Positions 20,238-30,091 are shown, numbered from the stretch's first letter. The stretch is 64,000 nucleotides of DNA from Azospirillum doebereinerae (GCF_003989665.1 NZ_RZIJ01000010.1:124001-188000), one strand, 5' to 3'. Notes: generated by a model from the letters alone, not told the origin. A program made the numbers and translations.

Positions 20238-20759
20238 TCAGTCTCGCGTTTGCGCTGTGGTTGGCGTGGTCAAAACAGGGTGTGGGCTCTGGCGGCGCCG
20301 CAGGGCGTCGATCGCCGCGCGCACCGCCTCCGGCAGGCGCACCGCCCGGCCGGCCGGGTTGATCGTCACCAGTTGGAGGTCGGCGCGCACGAGCGCGCGT
20401 CCATCCCGCCGGATGATTTGTGCAACTGCGAAGGAGGCTCCGCGGATATCGGCGATCCGGGTGTCCACTTCAAGCGTATCCTCCAGCTTGGCCGGAGCGG
20501 TAAAATCGATCGTCGCGCGCCGTACCGCAAATGACACACCTGTGACAACGTCCGAACCCGTCGTGACGCCCTTCGCCATCTCGGTCTGGCGGAAGCCCAG
20601 CAGAGTCAGCATCTCCGACCGCGCCCGCTCGGCGAAACGCAGGTAGTTGGCGTGGTAGACGATGCCGCCCGCGTCGGTGTCCTCGTAATAGACCCGCAAG
20701 GGGTAGCGGTGCGAGCCGTCCTCCGCGAACCAGCCGGAGAGCGAGGGACCTTCACTCAT
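20238..20759 (-). CDS. ybgC: Tol-Pal-associated acyl-CoA thioesterase YbgC
   Basis: Cytoplasmic hotdog-fold thioesterase of 173 aa; relatives act on short-chain or membrane-lipid acyl thioesters. The active-site region is [20 protein letters not shown], with the catalytic Asp in DTDAGG. It overlaps the end of ruvB by 8 bp and precedes tolQ by 5 bp, so ruv and tol genes probably share a transcript. Confidence 0.95.
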   Translation of the reverse strand: MSEGPSLSGWFAEDGSHRYPLRVYYEDTDAGGIVYHANYLRFAERARSEMLTLLGFRQTEMAKGVTTGSDVVTGVSFAVRRATIDFTAPAKLEDTLEVDTRIADIRGASFAVAQIIRRDGRALVRADLQLVTINPAGRAVRLPEAVRAAIDALRRRQSPHPVLTTPTTAQTRD

Positions 20760-21831
20760 CGTCGGCCTCCCCCGGCTCGTCGGCCAGACGGTCGAGCATG
20801 TCGAGCTGCCGGCCCGGCGCGCTCGGCGGGTTGAGGCCGAGGTAGCGGAAGCCCTGGTCGGTCAGCATGCGCCCGCGCGGCGTCCGCTGAAGGAAACCCT
20901 GCTGGATCAGGTAGGGCTCGACCACCTCCTCCAGCACGTCGCGCTGCTCGCCGAGCGCCGCGCCCAGCGTCTCGACGCCGACCGGCCCGCCGCCGTAGTT
21001 GGTCGCCACGAGGCCGAGGTAGCGCCGGTCCATGCTGTCGAGGCCCAGGCGATCCACCTCCAGCCGGGTCAGGGCGGCGTCGGCGACGCGCTTGTCGACC
21101 TCCGGCACCCCGGCGACGGCGGCGAAGTCGCGGACCCGGCGCAGCAGCCGCCCCGACACGCGCGGCGTACCGCGCGCCCGGTTGGCGATCTCGCGCGCGC
21201 CCTCGGGCGTGATCAGCATGTTCAGCACCCCGGCGGCCCGACGCACGATCAGCTCCAACTCGTCCGGCTCGTAGAATTGCAGCCGCACCGGAATCCCGAA
21301 GCGCTCGCGCAAGGGGCGCGTGATCAGGCCGCTGCGGGTGGTGGCGCCGACCAGCGTGAAGGGCGGCAGGTCGATGCGGATCGACCGCGCCGAGGGCCCC
21401 TCGCCAATGATCAGGTCAAGCTGGAAGTCTTCCATGGCGGGATACAGCACCTCTTCCACGGCGGGATTAAGGCGGTGAATCTCGTCGATGAAGAGGACGT
21501 CGTGCGGCTGGAGGTTGGTCAGCAGCGCGGCCAGATCGCCGGCCCGCGCAATGACCGGGCCGGAGGTCGCGCGGAAGCCGACCCCCAGCTCGCGCGCGAC
21601 GATCTGCGCCAGCGTCGTCTTGCCCAGCCCCGGCGGGCCGAACAGCAGGACGTGGTCCAGCGCCTCGTTGCGGGAGCGGGCTGCCTGGATGAAGATGGAC
21701 AGGTTCTCGCGCGCCTGCCGCTGGCCGATGAACTCGGCGAGCGACAGGGGGCGGATGGAGGACTCCCCGCCGTCGCCGCTGCCCTGCCCCGGCTGGACCA
21801 GCCGGTCGGGGCCGGTTGTGGGTCCGGTCAT
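20752..21831 (-). CDS. ruvB: Holliday junction branch-migration ATPase RuvB
   Basis: AAA+ motor that, with RuvA, drives branch migration during recombinational repair. In the 359 aa, Walker A is [15 protein letters not shown] and Walker [11 protein letters not shown]. The sensor/arginine-finger region is [19 protein letters not shown], and a winged-helix domain ends the protein ([16 protein letters not shown]). It overlaps ruvA by 4 bp. Confidence 0.98.
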   Translation of the reverse strand: MTGPTTGPDRLVQPGQGSGDGGESSIRPLSLAEFIGQRQARENLSIFIQAARSRNEALDHVLLFGPPGLGKTTLAQIVARELGVGFRATSGPVIARAGDLAALLTNLQPHDVLFIDEIHRLNPAVEEVLYPAMEDFQLDLIIGEGPSARSIRIDLPPFTLVGATTRSGLITRPLRERFGIPVRLQFYEPDELELIVRRAAGVLNMLITPEGAREIANRARGTPRVSGRLLRRVRDFAAVAGVPEVDKRVADAALTRLEVDRLGLDSMDRRYLGLVATNYGGGPVGVETLGAALGEQRDVLEEVVEPYLIQQGFLQRTPRGRMLTDQGFRYLGLNPPSAPGRQLDMLDRLADEPGEADDE

Positions 21832-22451
21832 TGGCTAAGCTCCTTGAGGCCCTGGCGGATGAGGTCGGACACGCCCGCGCCGTCGCCCAATACGCGCCCG
21901 GCGGCGACCACCGCGCCGAAGGCCTCCGAGCGGCCATAGCCGAGGTTGACCAGCGCCGACACCGCGTCGGCCAAGGCCGGGCTGGCGCCGGGAACGCCGG
22001 CCGGCGCGCCCTTGACGGGGGTTCCGCCCGAGGCGGCGGGGCCGAGCGCCAGATTGCCGACCTTGTCCTTGAGTTCGTTGAGGATGCGCGCCGCCACCTT
22101 CGGCCCGACGCCATCGGCGCGGATCAGCGCGGTCTTGTCCTGCGACGCGATGGCGCGGGTCAGCTGCTCGGGGTCGAGGATGCCGAGGATCGACAGCGCC
22201 AGCCGGGCGCCGACGCCCTGGATGGTGGTCAGCAACTTGAACCACTCCCGCTCGCCCTGGTCGCCGAAGCCGTGCAGGACGATGCGCTCCTCGCGGATGA
22301 AGGTCTCGACGACCAGCGAGGCGCGCTCTCCCACGGCCATGCGCGACAGCGTGCGGTTGGAGCAGGACAGCAGGTAGCCGACGCCGTTGACGTCAAGCAC
22401 GACCCAATCGGTGCCGGTGGAGTCGACGATGCCGGTCAGCTTGGCGATCAT
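21828..22451 (-). CDS. ruvA: Holliday junction DNA helicase subunit RuvA
   Basis: Tetrameric junction-binding protein of 207 aa. The N-terminal OB fold begins [11 protein letters not shown], the helix-hairpin-helix pair lies around [17 protein letters not shown] and [19 protein letters not shown], and a Gly/Pro linker leads to the RuvB-binding C-terminal domain ([17 protein letters not shown]). The start codon overlaps the ruvC stop (ATGA), so translation is coupled to the unusual ruvC fusion upstream. Confidence 0.98.
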   Translation of the reverse strand: MIAKLTGIVDSTGTDWVVLDVNGVGYLLSCSNRTLSRMAVGERASLVVETFIREERIVLHGFGDQGEREWFKLLTTIQGVGARLALSILGILDPEQLTRAIASQDKTALIRADGVGPKVAARILNELKDKVGNLALGPAASGGTPVKGAPAGVPGASPALADAVSALVNLGYGRSEAFGAVVAAGRVLGDGAGVSDLIRQGLKELSQ

Positions 22452-23494
22452 GCGCGTTCGTCCTCCAGATCCCTCTCCCGCCCCGGGAGAGGGTGGCCCG
22501 CAGGGCCGGGTGAGGGGCTATCGGTCGCGGCCGGCCGCCGCAGGACCGGCGTTTCGTCGATCCGCGCCTTGATGGCGGTAAGAACGCCGTCGAGGTTGTC
22601 GGCGACGTCGTTGTTCCAGAAGCGCAGCAGCCGGAAACCGGCTTGTTCCAGAAGCTTGGTGCGACGCGCGTCGTGGGCGGCGGTCTGCTCGGCGTGCTGG
22701 CCGCCGTCAAGTTCGATGATCAGACGGCAGTCGTGCGACACGAAATCGACGGTGAACCCGAAGATCGGCTCCTGGCGGCGGAATTTGGCGCCGAGCTGGG
22801 CGTTGCGGAGTTTCTGCCACAGGAGTTTTTCCACTTCTGTGGAGTCGCGCCGCAGGATGCGGGCGCGCTCGGTTTCCTGTGGGGTGGGATAGCGTTTGGC
22901 TTGAGAGGGAGGTGCCGCGGCCCATAGCCCCTCACCCTCCCCGCCTTCGGCGGGTCCCTTCCCTCTCCCGGGGCGGGAGAGGGACACCGCCTTCGCCTCG
23001 CCCTTCCGCCACATGGCCCAGCTCGACCGGTGGTGGGCGTGGCAAATCGCCACGGCGAGCGCGTCGGCGGCGTCGGGGGAGCCGATCTGGCAACCCGGCA
23101 GCATCATGCGGACCATCGTCTGGACCTGCGCCTTCTCCGCGCGGCCCTGCCCGACGACGGCCTTCTTCACCATGTTGTTGGCGTATTCCGCCACCGCCAG
23201 ACCGGCCAGCGCCGGCACCAGCAGCGCCACCGCGCGGGCCTGTCCCAGCTTCAGCGTCGAAACGGCGTTGGCGTTGACGAAGGTCTCCTCCACCGCCGCC
23301 TCGTCGGGACGGTACTGCTCCAGCACCGCCGACAGGGCGTCGTGGATCTGCACCAGCCGTTCGGCCAACGAGCAGTTGGCGTCGGAATGGACGGCGCCGT
23401 CGGCCACGTGGGTCAGGCGGTTGCCAGCCACGTCGATGATGCCCCAGCCGGTGTGGCGCAGGCCCGGGTCGATCCCCAGCAGGCGGACTGCCAT
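22448..23494 (-). CDS. ruvC: RuvC resolvase fused in frame to a DUF559 endonuclase-like domain
   Basis: Residues 1-165 are a complete RuvC Holliday-junction resolvase: [12 protein letters not shown] (catalytic Asp at 9), VEETFVN (Glu near 69-70) and [18 protein letters not shown] (Asp 141/144). A normal RuvC ends about here. This frame instead continues to 348 aa. Residues 171-190 ([20 protein letters not shown]) are encoded by a palindromic repeat. Residues 205-312 are a DUF559/Vsr-like PD-(D/E)XK domain ([46 protein letters not shown]). Residues 325-341 come from an inverted copy of the repeat, and the tail overlaps ruvA by 4 bp. An internal GTG at 22987 could start a separate nuclease, but there is no in-frame ATG in the segment. 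The start is the ATG at 23494; a GTG 15 nt upstream is possible. Confidence 0.93.
   Translation of the reverse strand: MAVRLLGIDPGLRHTGWGIIDVAGNRLTHVADGAVHSDANCSLAERLVQIHDALSAVLEQYRPDEAAVEETFVNANAVSTLKLGQARAVALLVPALAGLAVAEYANNMVKKAVVGQGRAEKAQVQTMVRMMLPGCQIGSPDAADALAVAICHAHHRSSWAMWRKGEAKAVSLSRPGRGKGPAEGGEGEGLWAAAPPSQAKRYPTPQETERARILRRDSTEVEKLLWQKLRNAQLGAKFRRQEPIFGFTVDFVSHDCRLIIELDGGQHAEQTAAHDARRTKLLEQAGFRLLRFWNNDVADNLDGVLTAIKARIDETPVLRRPAATDSPSPGPAGHPLPGRERDLEDERA
22471..22520 (+). repeat. Palindromic repeat, downstream copy inside ruvC
   Basis: The first 23 nt form the hairpin CCCTCTCCCGCCCCGGGAGAGGG (arms CCCTCTCCCG and CGGGAGAGGG). A second small hairpin follows (GGCCCGCAGGGCC), then the tail GGGTGAGGGGCTA. 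Hairpin and tail are identical, in opposite orientation, to the copy at 22925-22983. It is translated as part of the RuvC fusion C-terminus ([15 protein letters not shown]). Confidence 0.93.
22925..22983 (-). repeat. Palindromic repeat, upstream copy inside ruvC
   Basis: Inverted copy of the 22471-22520 element. Its outer 23-nt hairpin and inner 13-nt tail are identical, while the middle hairpin differs (CCCGCC, GAA, GGCGGG). The two copies bracket the DUF559 coding segment with the hairpins outermost. The distance from outer end to outer end, 22471-22983, is 513 bp, an exact multiple of three. It is translated in the linker of the RuvC fusion. Confidence 0.93.
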
Positions 23495-23569
23495 AGGCGA
23501 CGATGCCACCCCGTTCCGTCCGGCCTGCGCAAACACGACCCGTCTCCCGCTCGTCCGACCCCCTGGGTA

Positions 23570-24322
23570 TCAGGCGGTCAGCTTCTGCATCAGCTCGTCG
23601 GAGATGTCGAAGTTGCCCTCAACCACCTGGACGTCGTCGTTGTCTTCCAGCACATCGATCAGCTTCAGCAGACTGGCGGCGGCCTCCTCGCTGGGGGCGA
23701 CCGTGTTCAGCGGCAGCCAAGTCAGCCGCGCGCTCTCCGCCCCGCCGAACTTGGCCTCCAGCGCGTCGCGGACGGCACCGAAGCTCTCCACCGTGCTGGT
23801 GATCTGATGGCCGTTCTCGTCGGATTCGACGTTGTCAGCCCCGGCTTCCAGCGCGACCTCGAACACCGTGTCGGCGTCGGCCACCGAGGCCGGGTAGAAG
23901 ATCGCGCCGACGCGGTTGAACATGAAGTTCACCGAGCCGGTCTCACCCAGGCTGCCGCCGTGTTTGGTGAAGGCGGAGCGCACTTCCGAGGCGGTGCGGT
24001 TGCGGTTGTCGGTCAGCGCCTCGACGATCAGCGCGGTGCCGCCGGGGCCGTAGCCCTCGTAACGGACCTCCTCGTAGTTCGTGTCGTCGCCGCCGCCCGG
24101 CGTGCCCTGCTTGATGGCGCGGTCGATGCGGTCGCGCGGCATGTTCTGCGCGCGTCCGGCCAGGATGGCGGCGCGCAGGCGCGGGTTGGCCGCCGGGTCG
24201 GGCAGGCCCGACTTGGCCGCCACGGTGATCTCGCGGGCGAGCTTGTTGAAGATCTTCGACCGCTTGGCGTCTTGCGCGCCCTTGCGGTGCATGATGTTCT
24301 TGAACTGGGAATGACCGGCCAT
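23570..24322 (-). CDS. yebC: YebC/PmpR family protein
   Basis: A 250-aa member of the YebC/PmpR/TACO1 family. Members were described as transcriptional regulators, and some act on ribosomes stalled at proline stretches. The N-terminus [20 protein letters not shown] is diagnostic, followed by [15 protein letters not shown] and [19 protein letters not shown], and the C-terminal domain includes GAIFYPAS. The ATG at 24322 matches the family start. It sits 75 bp upstream of ruvC, the standard yebC-ruvCAB order. Confidence 0.96.
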   Translation of the reverse strand: MAGHSQFKNIMHRKGAQDAKRSKIFNKLAREITVAAKSGLPDPAANPRLRAAILAGRAQNMPRDRIDRAIKQGTPGGGDDTNYEEVRYEGYGPGGTALIVEALTDNRNRTASEVRSAFTKHGGSLGETGSVNFMFNRVGAIFYPASVADADTVFEVALEAGADNVESDENGHQITSTVESFGAVRDALEAKFGGAESARLTWLPLNTVAPSEEAAASLLKLIDVLEDNDDVQVVEGNFDISDELMQKLTA

Positions 24323-24534
24323 GGTCGAACGAGCCTCGGGAGATGGGTCGGGGTGGCGGGCGGTTGGTCGAACGACACCTGATAGCAGGTCCGAGCCGCC
24401 GCCGCACGCTTTCGGCGCGGGAGACGACACCCACCGGATTAGAAAGTCAATATGGCGAGATTGCGGCGTGGCCTTGGCCGCACCCCGCATCGACCGTCCG
24501 GCGTTGCCGCCGCGCCACGCCGGTCAACCTCCCG

Positions 24535-25359
24535 TTACTGGCCCCGCTCCGGCACCGTCTGGCTCAGACGCCCGCCCAGCCGCAACGGCTCGATGCGGAC
24601 GGCCAGACCGGTGCGGTCGTCGGTCTCCACGTAGCAGCCGCAGACGGTGCCCTCGCCCTCGGCCGGCGTCAGGCGCTCGGTCGGCAGCTTGCGCACCATT
24701 TTCGCCATGGCGACCTCCTTCTTCATGCCGATGACGCTGTCGTAGTCGCCGCACATGCCCGCGTCGGTCTGGTAGGCGGTGCCCTTCGGCAGGACGATAT
24801 GGTCGGCGGTCGGGACATGGCTGTGGGTGCCCACCACCAGCGAGGCGCGGCCGTCGCAGAAATGGCCCATGATCATCTTCTCGCTGGTCGCCTCGCCATG
24901 GACGTCGACCAGGATCGCGTCCACGCCGCCGGCCCCGAGGCGATGCGCCTTCAGCACCCGGTCCACCGCCGCGAAGGGGTCGTCCATCGGCTCCATGAAC
25001 AGGCGCAGCAGCACATTGATCACAAGCACCTTGCGCCCGCCGCGCGCCTGCAACAGCACGAAGCCGCGCCCCGGCGTGCCTTCCGGGTAGTTCACCGGGC
25101 GGACGATGCGCGGCTGCTGCTCGATGGTGCCAACCAGTTCCTTCTGGTCCCAAGTGTGGTTGCCCAACGTCACCACGTCGATGCCGGCGGCGAAGAACTC
25201 CTCGGCGATCTTGACGGTCACGCCGAAGCCGCCGGCGGCGTTCTCGCCGTTGACCACGGTCAGGTCCGGGTCCAGCCGCTCGCGCAGGGCCGGCATCTGC
25301 GCGATCACCGCGTCGCGCCCGGCCCGGCCCACCACATCGCCGAAAAACAGAATACGCAT
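24535..25359 (-). CDS. YmdB-like metallophosphoesterase (TIGR00282 family)
   Basis: Calcineurin-fold phosphoesterase of 274 aa; characterised relatives hydrolyse cyclic nucleotides. The metal motifs appear in order: FFGDVVGRAG (Asp), VVNGENAAGGFG, TLGNHTWDQKE (Asn-His), DVHGEATSEK (His) and GTHSHVPTAD (H-x-H). There is no signal peptide. Start lies 9 bp after the cyclo-ligase stop, so the two are co-transcribed. A 212-bp gap downstream (24323-24534) separates it from yebC and holds no gene that I can see. Confidence 0.92.
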   Translation of the reverse strand: MRILFFGDVVGRAGRDAVIAQMPALRERLDPDLTVVNGENAAGGFGVTVKIAEEFFAAGIDVVTLGNHTWDQKELVGTIEQQPRIVRPVNYPEGTPGRGFVLLQARGGRKVLVINVLLRLFMEPMDDPFAAVDRVLKAHRLGAGGVDAILVDVHGEATSEKMIMGHFCDGRASLVVGTHSHVPTADHIVLPKGTAYQTDAGMCGDYDSVIGMKKEVAMAKMVRKLPTERLTPAEGEGTVCGCYVETDDRTGLAVRIEPLRLGGRLSQTVPERGQ

Positions 25360-25368
25360 CGTTTCGCC

Positions 25369-25944
25369 TTACTTCCCAATGCGGAGCGTCTCGCGCTCCG
25401 TCACGATCCAATCCAGCCGCTCGTCGTGCTCCGCGCAGGGCACCGTCGCGATTTCCTGCGCCGCGAAGGCGACGCCGACCGCCAGCACCGGCCCCGCCGC
25501 CCGCAACAGGTCGAGCGTCCGGTCGTAATAGCCGGCCCCATAGCCCAGCCGATGCCCGGTGCGGTCGAAGGCCAGCAGCGGCACCAGCAGCACCGAGGGC
25601 AGCAAGACCGCCCGTCCCTCGCCCGGCTCCAGGATGCCGTAGCGGCCCGGCAGCGGCAGCTCGTCCGGATCCCAGTCGCGGAACAGCAGCGCCGTGCCGC
25701 GCGGCCCGGAGACCGGCAGCCCGACGCTTCGCCCAAGTCGCTTAAGATGGATCAAAGCCGGCCGCGCGTCGAGTTCCGATCCGAACGGCCAGTAGCCCCC
25801 AACCGCGCCATCCGGCAGCGGCAGCGCCGTCACCCGCTCGCGGATCGCCAGCGCGGCGCGCGCGCGGGTATCGGGATCGGCGATGGCGTCGCGCACGGCG
25901 CGCGCCTGGATGCGGGCGGCGCCCTTGCCGTACGGGTCGGTCAT
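25369..25944 (-). CDS. 5-formyltetrahydrofolate cyclo-ligase
   Basis: ATP-dependent enzyme of one-carbon metabolism that recycles 5-formyl-THF to 5,10-methenyl-THF (fau/ygfA in other bacteria). The 191 aa carry the signature GYGAGYYDRTLDLL and the folate-contact region LLVPLLAFDRTGHRLGYG. It lies directly downstream of the 6S RNA gene, as in E. coli and many proteobacteria. Confidence 0.95.
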   Translation of the reverse strand: MTDPYGKGAARIQARAVRDAIADPDTRARAALAIRERVTALPLPDGAVGGYWPFGSELDARPALIHLKRLGRSVGLPVSGPRGTALLFRDWDPDELPLPGRYGILEPGEGRAVLLPSVLLVPLLAFDRTGHRLGYGAGYYDRTLDLLRAAGPVLAVGVAFAAQEIATVPCAEHDERLDWIVTERETLRIGK

Positions 25945-25989
25945 CGTCGCGGGGAATCAGGAAAAAAGAGAGGGTGGAAGGCGCCGCCT

Positions 25990-26145
25990 CGGCCGGTGGC
26001 CATATGCCTATCCTCCATGGCCTGCATGAGCAGGTGGGCGCCATGTATCCGGACCAAGGGTCCGGACAGGGACAGCTCCCTAGAGATCAAGGTTATCGGC
26101 CCTGGGGATTATTGCAGCCTGTCGAACCAGGCAGCATCCTTCCGT
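25990..26145 (-). ncRNA. ssrS: 6S RNA
   Basis: The 209-bp gap between zapA and the cyclo-ligase gene encodes, on the minus strand, a 6S-like RNA. It contains UCCCCAGGGCCGAUA (26089-26104), close to the conserved CCCCUGAGCCGAUA of E. coli 6S RNA, preceded by GGUUCGACAGGC. A later hairpin, CCGGACCC, UU, GGUCCGG, resembles the E. coli 3' hairpin. A T6 run at about 25964-25970 lies downstream. Position between zapA and fau is the classic 6S locus. Both ends are approximate. 6S RNA sequesters sigma-70 RNA polymerase in stationary phase. Confidence 0.85.
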
Positions 26146-26153
26146 TTACCAAT

Positions 26154-26468
26154 CTAGGCGCGTTCGAGCCGCGCGGCAACCTCTTCGATGCGTTGGGCGA
26201 CGTGATCGATGCCCGACGCCACCTCCGCCTCGTCGATTCCGGGGGTGACGGGGATGCCGCGCCCGGCCATCACGTCCTGAAGTTCGTCGGCCAGGACGAG
26301 ACAGGTCATCAGCATCATCTGAGCCTCCGAACCGCTCTTGCCGCCGCCGGTCAGCTGCTTCAGACGGCCGTCCACGTAGGCAGCCAACTCGCGCAGCCGC
26401 CCCTCCTGCCCGTCCTCGCACAGCATGCGGTAGGCGCGTCCGTTCACATCGATGTCGACCTGGGCCAT
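26154..26468 (-). CDS. zapA: Cell-division protein ZapA
   Basis: Small cytoplasmic protein of 104 aa that bundles FtsZ filaments. The N-terminal globular part begins [20 protein letters not shown], and the C-terminal half is a helix for tetramerisation. It is 3 bp after the coiled-coil gene upstream and next to 6S RNA, the usual alphaproteobacterial order. Confidence 0.93.
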   Translation of the reverse strand: MAQVDIDVNGRAYRMLCEDGQEGRLRELAAYVDGRLKQLTGGGKSGSEAQMMLMTCLVLADELQDVMAGRGIPVTPGIDEAEVASGIDHVAQRIEEVAARLERA

Positions 26469-26471
26469 GCG

Positions 26472-26696
26472 TCAGTTCTCCAGCACCTGTTCGAGCCGGG
26501 CAATGGCCACCTCCAGCCGTTGCGACACGGCCTCGGCGGTGGCCTGGGCGGTGGCCCGTTCGGCGCGCGCGGTGTCGAGCGCGCGGGTCAGTTCCCCGTC
26601 GCGCCGGGCGATGCGTTCCTCGCGGGCCAAGGCCGCGTGTTCCAGGCGATCCACCGCCTTGCCCAAGCGCGACAGCGCCGCTTTCAGCGAATCCAT
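26472..26696 (-). CDS. Small coiled-coil protein (DUF4164-like)
   Basis: A 74-aa, fully helical, charged protein ([19 protein letters not shown], then [15 protein letters not shown]) with clear heptads and no membrane segment. Proteins of this kind precede zapA in many alphaproteobacteria, so I infer a role with ZapA in division; the biochemical function is unknown. The start is ATG 26696. Confidence 0.8.
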   Translation of the reverse strand: MDSLKAALSRLGKAVDRLEHAALAREERIARRDGELTRALDTARAERATAQATAEAVSQRLEVAIARLEQVLEN

Positions 26697-26995
26697 ACAG
26701 CGAAGACCTTCGAACCAAATGGGCGTCCCGCACGCGTCGTTCTGACGCGGAAGTGGTAAAGGTGGGGCCGGGGGCCGGAACCGTCAACGGCAAATCCGGT
26801 GCGGCCGATGGACCCGCCCCTTCCGCACACCGATCCCACCCCGGTCCGCCGGGCCTGCCCCCTCCCATTCGCATGTTGACCTTGGGCCTAGGCTTCTGCA
26901 TGGTGCGCGCGTTTCACGGAGCCTTGACAGGCGCCCGTGCATCTGCCGTTGCCTCGTCGCCCCTTCGCGCGTCCGACCTTCAGGAAAACGCCCCG

Positions 26996-28993
26996 ATGTC
27001 CGCTGAGACCTCCGCCCAGCCCTCCCTCCACACGATGGCCAGCGCGATCCGCGCCCTCGCCATGGACGCGGTCGAGGCCGCGAAGTCCGGCCATCCGGGC
27101 ATGCCGATGGGCATGGCCGACGTCGCGACGGTGCTGTTCACCAAGTTCCTGAAGTTCGACCCGAAGAACCCGACCTGGGCCGACCGCGACCGCTTCGTGC
27201 TGTCGGCCGGCCACGGCTCGATGCTCATCTACTCGCTGGCCTACCTGACCGGCTACGAGCGGATGAGCGTCGACCAGCTGCGCAACTTCCGCCAGCTCGG
27301 CAGCCTGACCCCCGGCCACCCGGAGGTCGATCCCTCCCTCGGCATCGAGATGACGACCGGTCCGCTGGGCCAGGGCGTCTCCACCGCCGTCGGCATGGCG
27401 CTGGCCGAGCGGATCACCAACGCCCGCTTCGGCGACGATCTGGTCGATCACTTCACCTACGTCATCGCCTCGGACGGCGACCTGATGGAGGGCGTCAGCC
27501 ACGAGGCCTGCTCGCTGGCCGGCCATCTCGGCCTCAACCGCCTGATCGTGCTGTGGGACGACAACCACATCTCCATCGACGGCTCGACCGACCTCAGCTT
27601 CACCGACGACACCCCAGCGCGCTTCCGGTCCTACGGCTGGAACACAATCTCGGTCGACGGCCACGACACCGACGCCATCGCCAAGGCCATCGCCGAGGCG
27701 CAGACCTCCGCCGACAAGCCGACGCTGATCGCCTGCCGCACCATCATCGGCAAGGGCGCGCCCAACAAGGCCAACACCCACGGCTGCCACGGCTCGCCGC
27801 TGGGCGCCGACGAGGTCGCCGCGACCCGCGAGGCCATCGGCTGGACCCATGAGCCCTTCGTCGTTCCCGACGACGTGCTGTCCGCTTGGCGCGCCGCCGG
27901 CACCCGCAGCGCCGGCGCCTTCCAGGCCTGGACCGAGCGCTTCGCCGGTCTCGACGCCGCCGTCGCCAAGCAGTTCACCCAAGCCGTCGACCGTGGCGTC
28001 CCCGCCGGGCTGACCGACGCCATCGTCGCGCTGAAGGAGAAGATCAGCGCCGACAAGCCGAGCTGGGCGACCCGCGTCGCCTCGGGCAACGTGCTGGACG
28101 CGCTGGTCCCGGCAATCCCGGAGATGATCGGCGGCTCCGCCGACCTGACCCCCTCGAACAACACCAAGGCGAAGAACACCGCCGACGTGAAGGGCCGTGG
28201 CGACTTCAACGGCCGCTACATGCGCTACGGCGTGCGCGAGCACGGCATGGCCACCGTCATGAACGGCATGGCGCTGCACGGCGGCGTGATCCCCTACGGC
28301 GGCACCTTCATGCAGTTCGCCGACTATTGCCGTCCGGCGATCCGTCTGGCCGCGCTGATGAAGCAGCGCACGATCTTCGTGATGACCCACGACTCGATCG
28401 GGCTGGGCGAGGACGGTCCGACCCACCAGCCGGTCGAGCATCTGGCCGCGCTGCGCGCCATCCCGAACCTGCTGGTCCTGCGCCCCGGCGACGCGGTGGA
28501 GACCGCCGAGTGCTGGCAGATCGCCCTTGAGGCGACCGGCACCCCGTCGGTGCTGGCGCTGACCCGCCAGAACGTCCCCACGCTACGCACCGAGCACACC
28601 GCCGAGAACCGCAGCGCGCGCGGCGCCTACGTGCTGGCCGAAGCCGAGGGCGAGCGCAAGGCGACCATCCTCGCCACCGGCTCGGAGCTCTCGCTCGCCA
28701 TGGAGGCCCGCAAGGCGCTTCAGGCCGAAGGCGTAGGCACCGCCGTCGTGTCTATGCCGAGTTGGGAGCTTTTCGCGGCGCAGGACGACGCGTACAAGGC
28801 CTCCGTGCTCGGCACTGGCGTCCGCGTCGGCGTCGAGGCGGCGATCCGTCTCGGCTGGGACCGCTGGCTGGGCGACAAGGGCGCCTTCGTCGGCATGACC
28901 GGCTTCGGCGAGTCGGCGCCCTACCAGGAACTCTACAAGCACTTCGGCATCACCGCCGAGGCGGTCGTCGCGGCCGTCAAGGCGCGTCTCTGA
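26996..28993 (+). CDS. tkt: Transketolase
   Basis: Thiamine-diphosphate enzyme that moves two-carbon units in the pentose-phosphate and Calvin pathways. The 665 aa contain the N-terminal substrate region [32 protein letters not shown], the TPP/metal motif [13 protein letters not shown] with DDNHISIDG, and the catalytic-Glu region [14 protein letters not shown]. The ATG at 26996 follows AGGAAA; the open frame 81 codons upstream is not conserved in style. The 299-bp gap before it (26697-26995) probably holds the divergent promoters of tkt and the coiled-coil gene. A GC hairpin (29005-29013 with 29023-29030) separates it from gap. Confidence 0.97.
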   Translation: MSAETSAQPSLHTMASAIRALAMDAVEAAKSGHPGMPMGMADVATVLFTKFLKFDPKNPTWADRDRFVLSAGHGSMLIYSLAYLTGYERMSVDQLRNFRQLGSLTPGHPEVDPSLGIEMTTGPLGQGVSTAVGMALAERITNARFGDDLVDHFTYVIASDGDLMEGVSHEACSLAGHLGLNRLIVLWDDNHISIDGSTDLSFTDDTPARFRSYGWNTISVDGHDTDAIAKAIAEAQTSADKPTLIACRTIIGKGAPNKANTHGCHGSPLGADEVAATREAIGWTHEPFVVPDDVLSAWRAAGTRSAGAFQAWTERFAGLDAAVAKQFTQAVDRGVPAGLTDAIVALKEKISADKPSWATRVASGNVLDALVPAIPEMIGGSADLTPSNNTKAKNTADVKGRGDFNGRYMRYGVREHGMATVMNGMALHGGVIPYGGTFMQFADYCRPAIRLAALMKQRTIFVMTHDSIGLGEDGPTHQPVEHLAALRAIPNLLVLRPGDAVETAECWQIALEATGTPSVLALTRQNVPTLRTEHTAENRSARGAYVLAEAEGERKATILATGSELSLAMEARKALQAEGVGTAVVSMPSWELFAAQDDAYKASVLGTGVRVGVEAAIRLGWDRWLGDKGAFVGMTGFGESAPYQELYKHFGITAEAVVAAVKARL

Positions 28994-29053
28994 GAAAAGC
29001 GAAAGGGGCGTCCGGCCGATCTGGACGCCCTCGATTCCAAACTGGAGGAAGAC

Positions 29054-30064
29054 ATGGCTGTTCGGGTAGCGATCAACGGTTTTGGCCGCATCGGCCGTCT
29101 GGTTCTGCGCGCCATCTACGAGAGCGGCCGCACCGATGTGGAAGTCGTGGCGATCAACGACCTCGCCGACTTGCACGCCAACGCGCATCTGCTGAAGTAT
29201 GACAGCGTCCATGGCCGCTTCCCCGGCACCATCGAGACCCGCGACGGCGTCCTGATCGTCAACGGCCACGAAATCAAGGTCGTGCAGGAGCGTGATCCCG
29301 CCAAGCTGCCCTGGAAGGATCTGAACATCCAGATCGCCATGGAATGCTCGGGCATCTTCACCAAGCGCGCCGACGCCGCCAAGCACCTGGAAGCGGGCGC
29401 CGAGAAGGTGCTGATCTCCGCCCCGGCGACCGACGAGGACATCACCGTCGTCTACGGCGTGAACCACGACCAGTTGAAGGCCGAGCACCGCATCGTCTCC
29501 AACGCCTCCTGCACCACCAACTGCCTGGCGCCGGTCGCCTTCGTGCTGAACAATCTGGTCGGCATCGAAAAGGGCTTCATGACGACGATCCACTCCTACA
29601 CGGGTGACCAGCGCATCGTCGACACCAACCACAAGGATCTGCACCGCGCCCGCGCGGCGGCCTTGAACCTGATCCCGACCTCGACCGGCGCCGCCAAGGC
29701 CGTCGGCAAGGTGCTGCCGGAACTCAAGGGCAAGCTGGACGGCACCTCGATCCGCGTGCCCTCGCCCAACGTCTCGGTGGTGGACTTCAAGTTCAACACC
29801 AAGCGCGCCACCACGGTGGAGGAAATCAGCAAGGCCATCAGCGACGCCGCCGCCGAAGGCCCGCTGAAGGGCATCCTGACCGCCTACAGCGAAGACCTCG
29901 TGTCGACCGATTTCAACCACGACCCGAGCAGCTCGATCTTCGCGCTGAACGAGACCAAGGTGATCGACGGCAACTTCGTCCGCATCATGACCTGGTACGA
30001 CAACGAGTGGGGCTTCTCCAACCGGATGAGCGACACCGCCATCGCCATGGCGAACGCGAAGTAA
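29054..30064 (+). CDS. gap: Glyceraldehyde-3-phosphate dehydrogenase, type I
   Basis: Glycolytic/gluconeogenic NAD(P)-dependent enzyme of 336 aa. The Rossmann motif is INGFGRIGRLVLRA, and the catalytic Cys is in SNASCTTNCLAPVA. The catalytic His region reads TIHSYTGDQRI and the C-terminus NEWGFSNRM. It has a GGAGGAAG ribosome site. It is downstream of tkt and followed by a strong terminator, so it ends this transcript. Confidence 0.98.
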   Translation: MAVRVAINGFGRIGRLVLRAIYESGRTDVEVVAINDLADLHANAHLLKYDSVHGRFPGTIETRDGVLIVNGHEIKVVQERDPAKLPWKDLNIQIAMECSGIFTKRADAAKHLEAGAEKVLISAPATDEDITVVYGVNHDQLKAEHRIVSNASCTTNCLAPVAFVLNNLVGIEKGFMTTIHSYTGDQRIVDTNHKDLHRARAAALNLIPTSTGAAKAVGKVLPELKGKLDGTSIRVPSPNVSVVDFKFNTKRATTVEEISKAISDAAAEGPLKGILTAYSEDLVSTDFNHDPSSSIFALNETKVIDGNFVRIMTWYDNEWGFSNRMSDTAIAMANAK

Positions 30065-30091
30065 GACACTCCTCCGGTCCTCCGGATGCCG

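Noticed and set aside
29005..29030. Hairpin between tkt and gap as a full terminator
   Set aside because: It has an 8-9-bp GC stem but no T-run, and gap follows with a strong ribosome site, so it is more likely a processing or attenuation structure.
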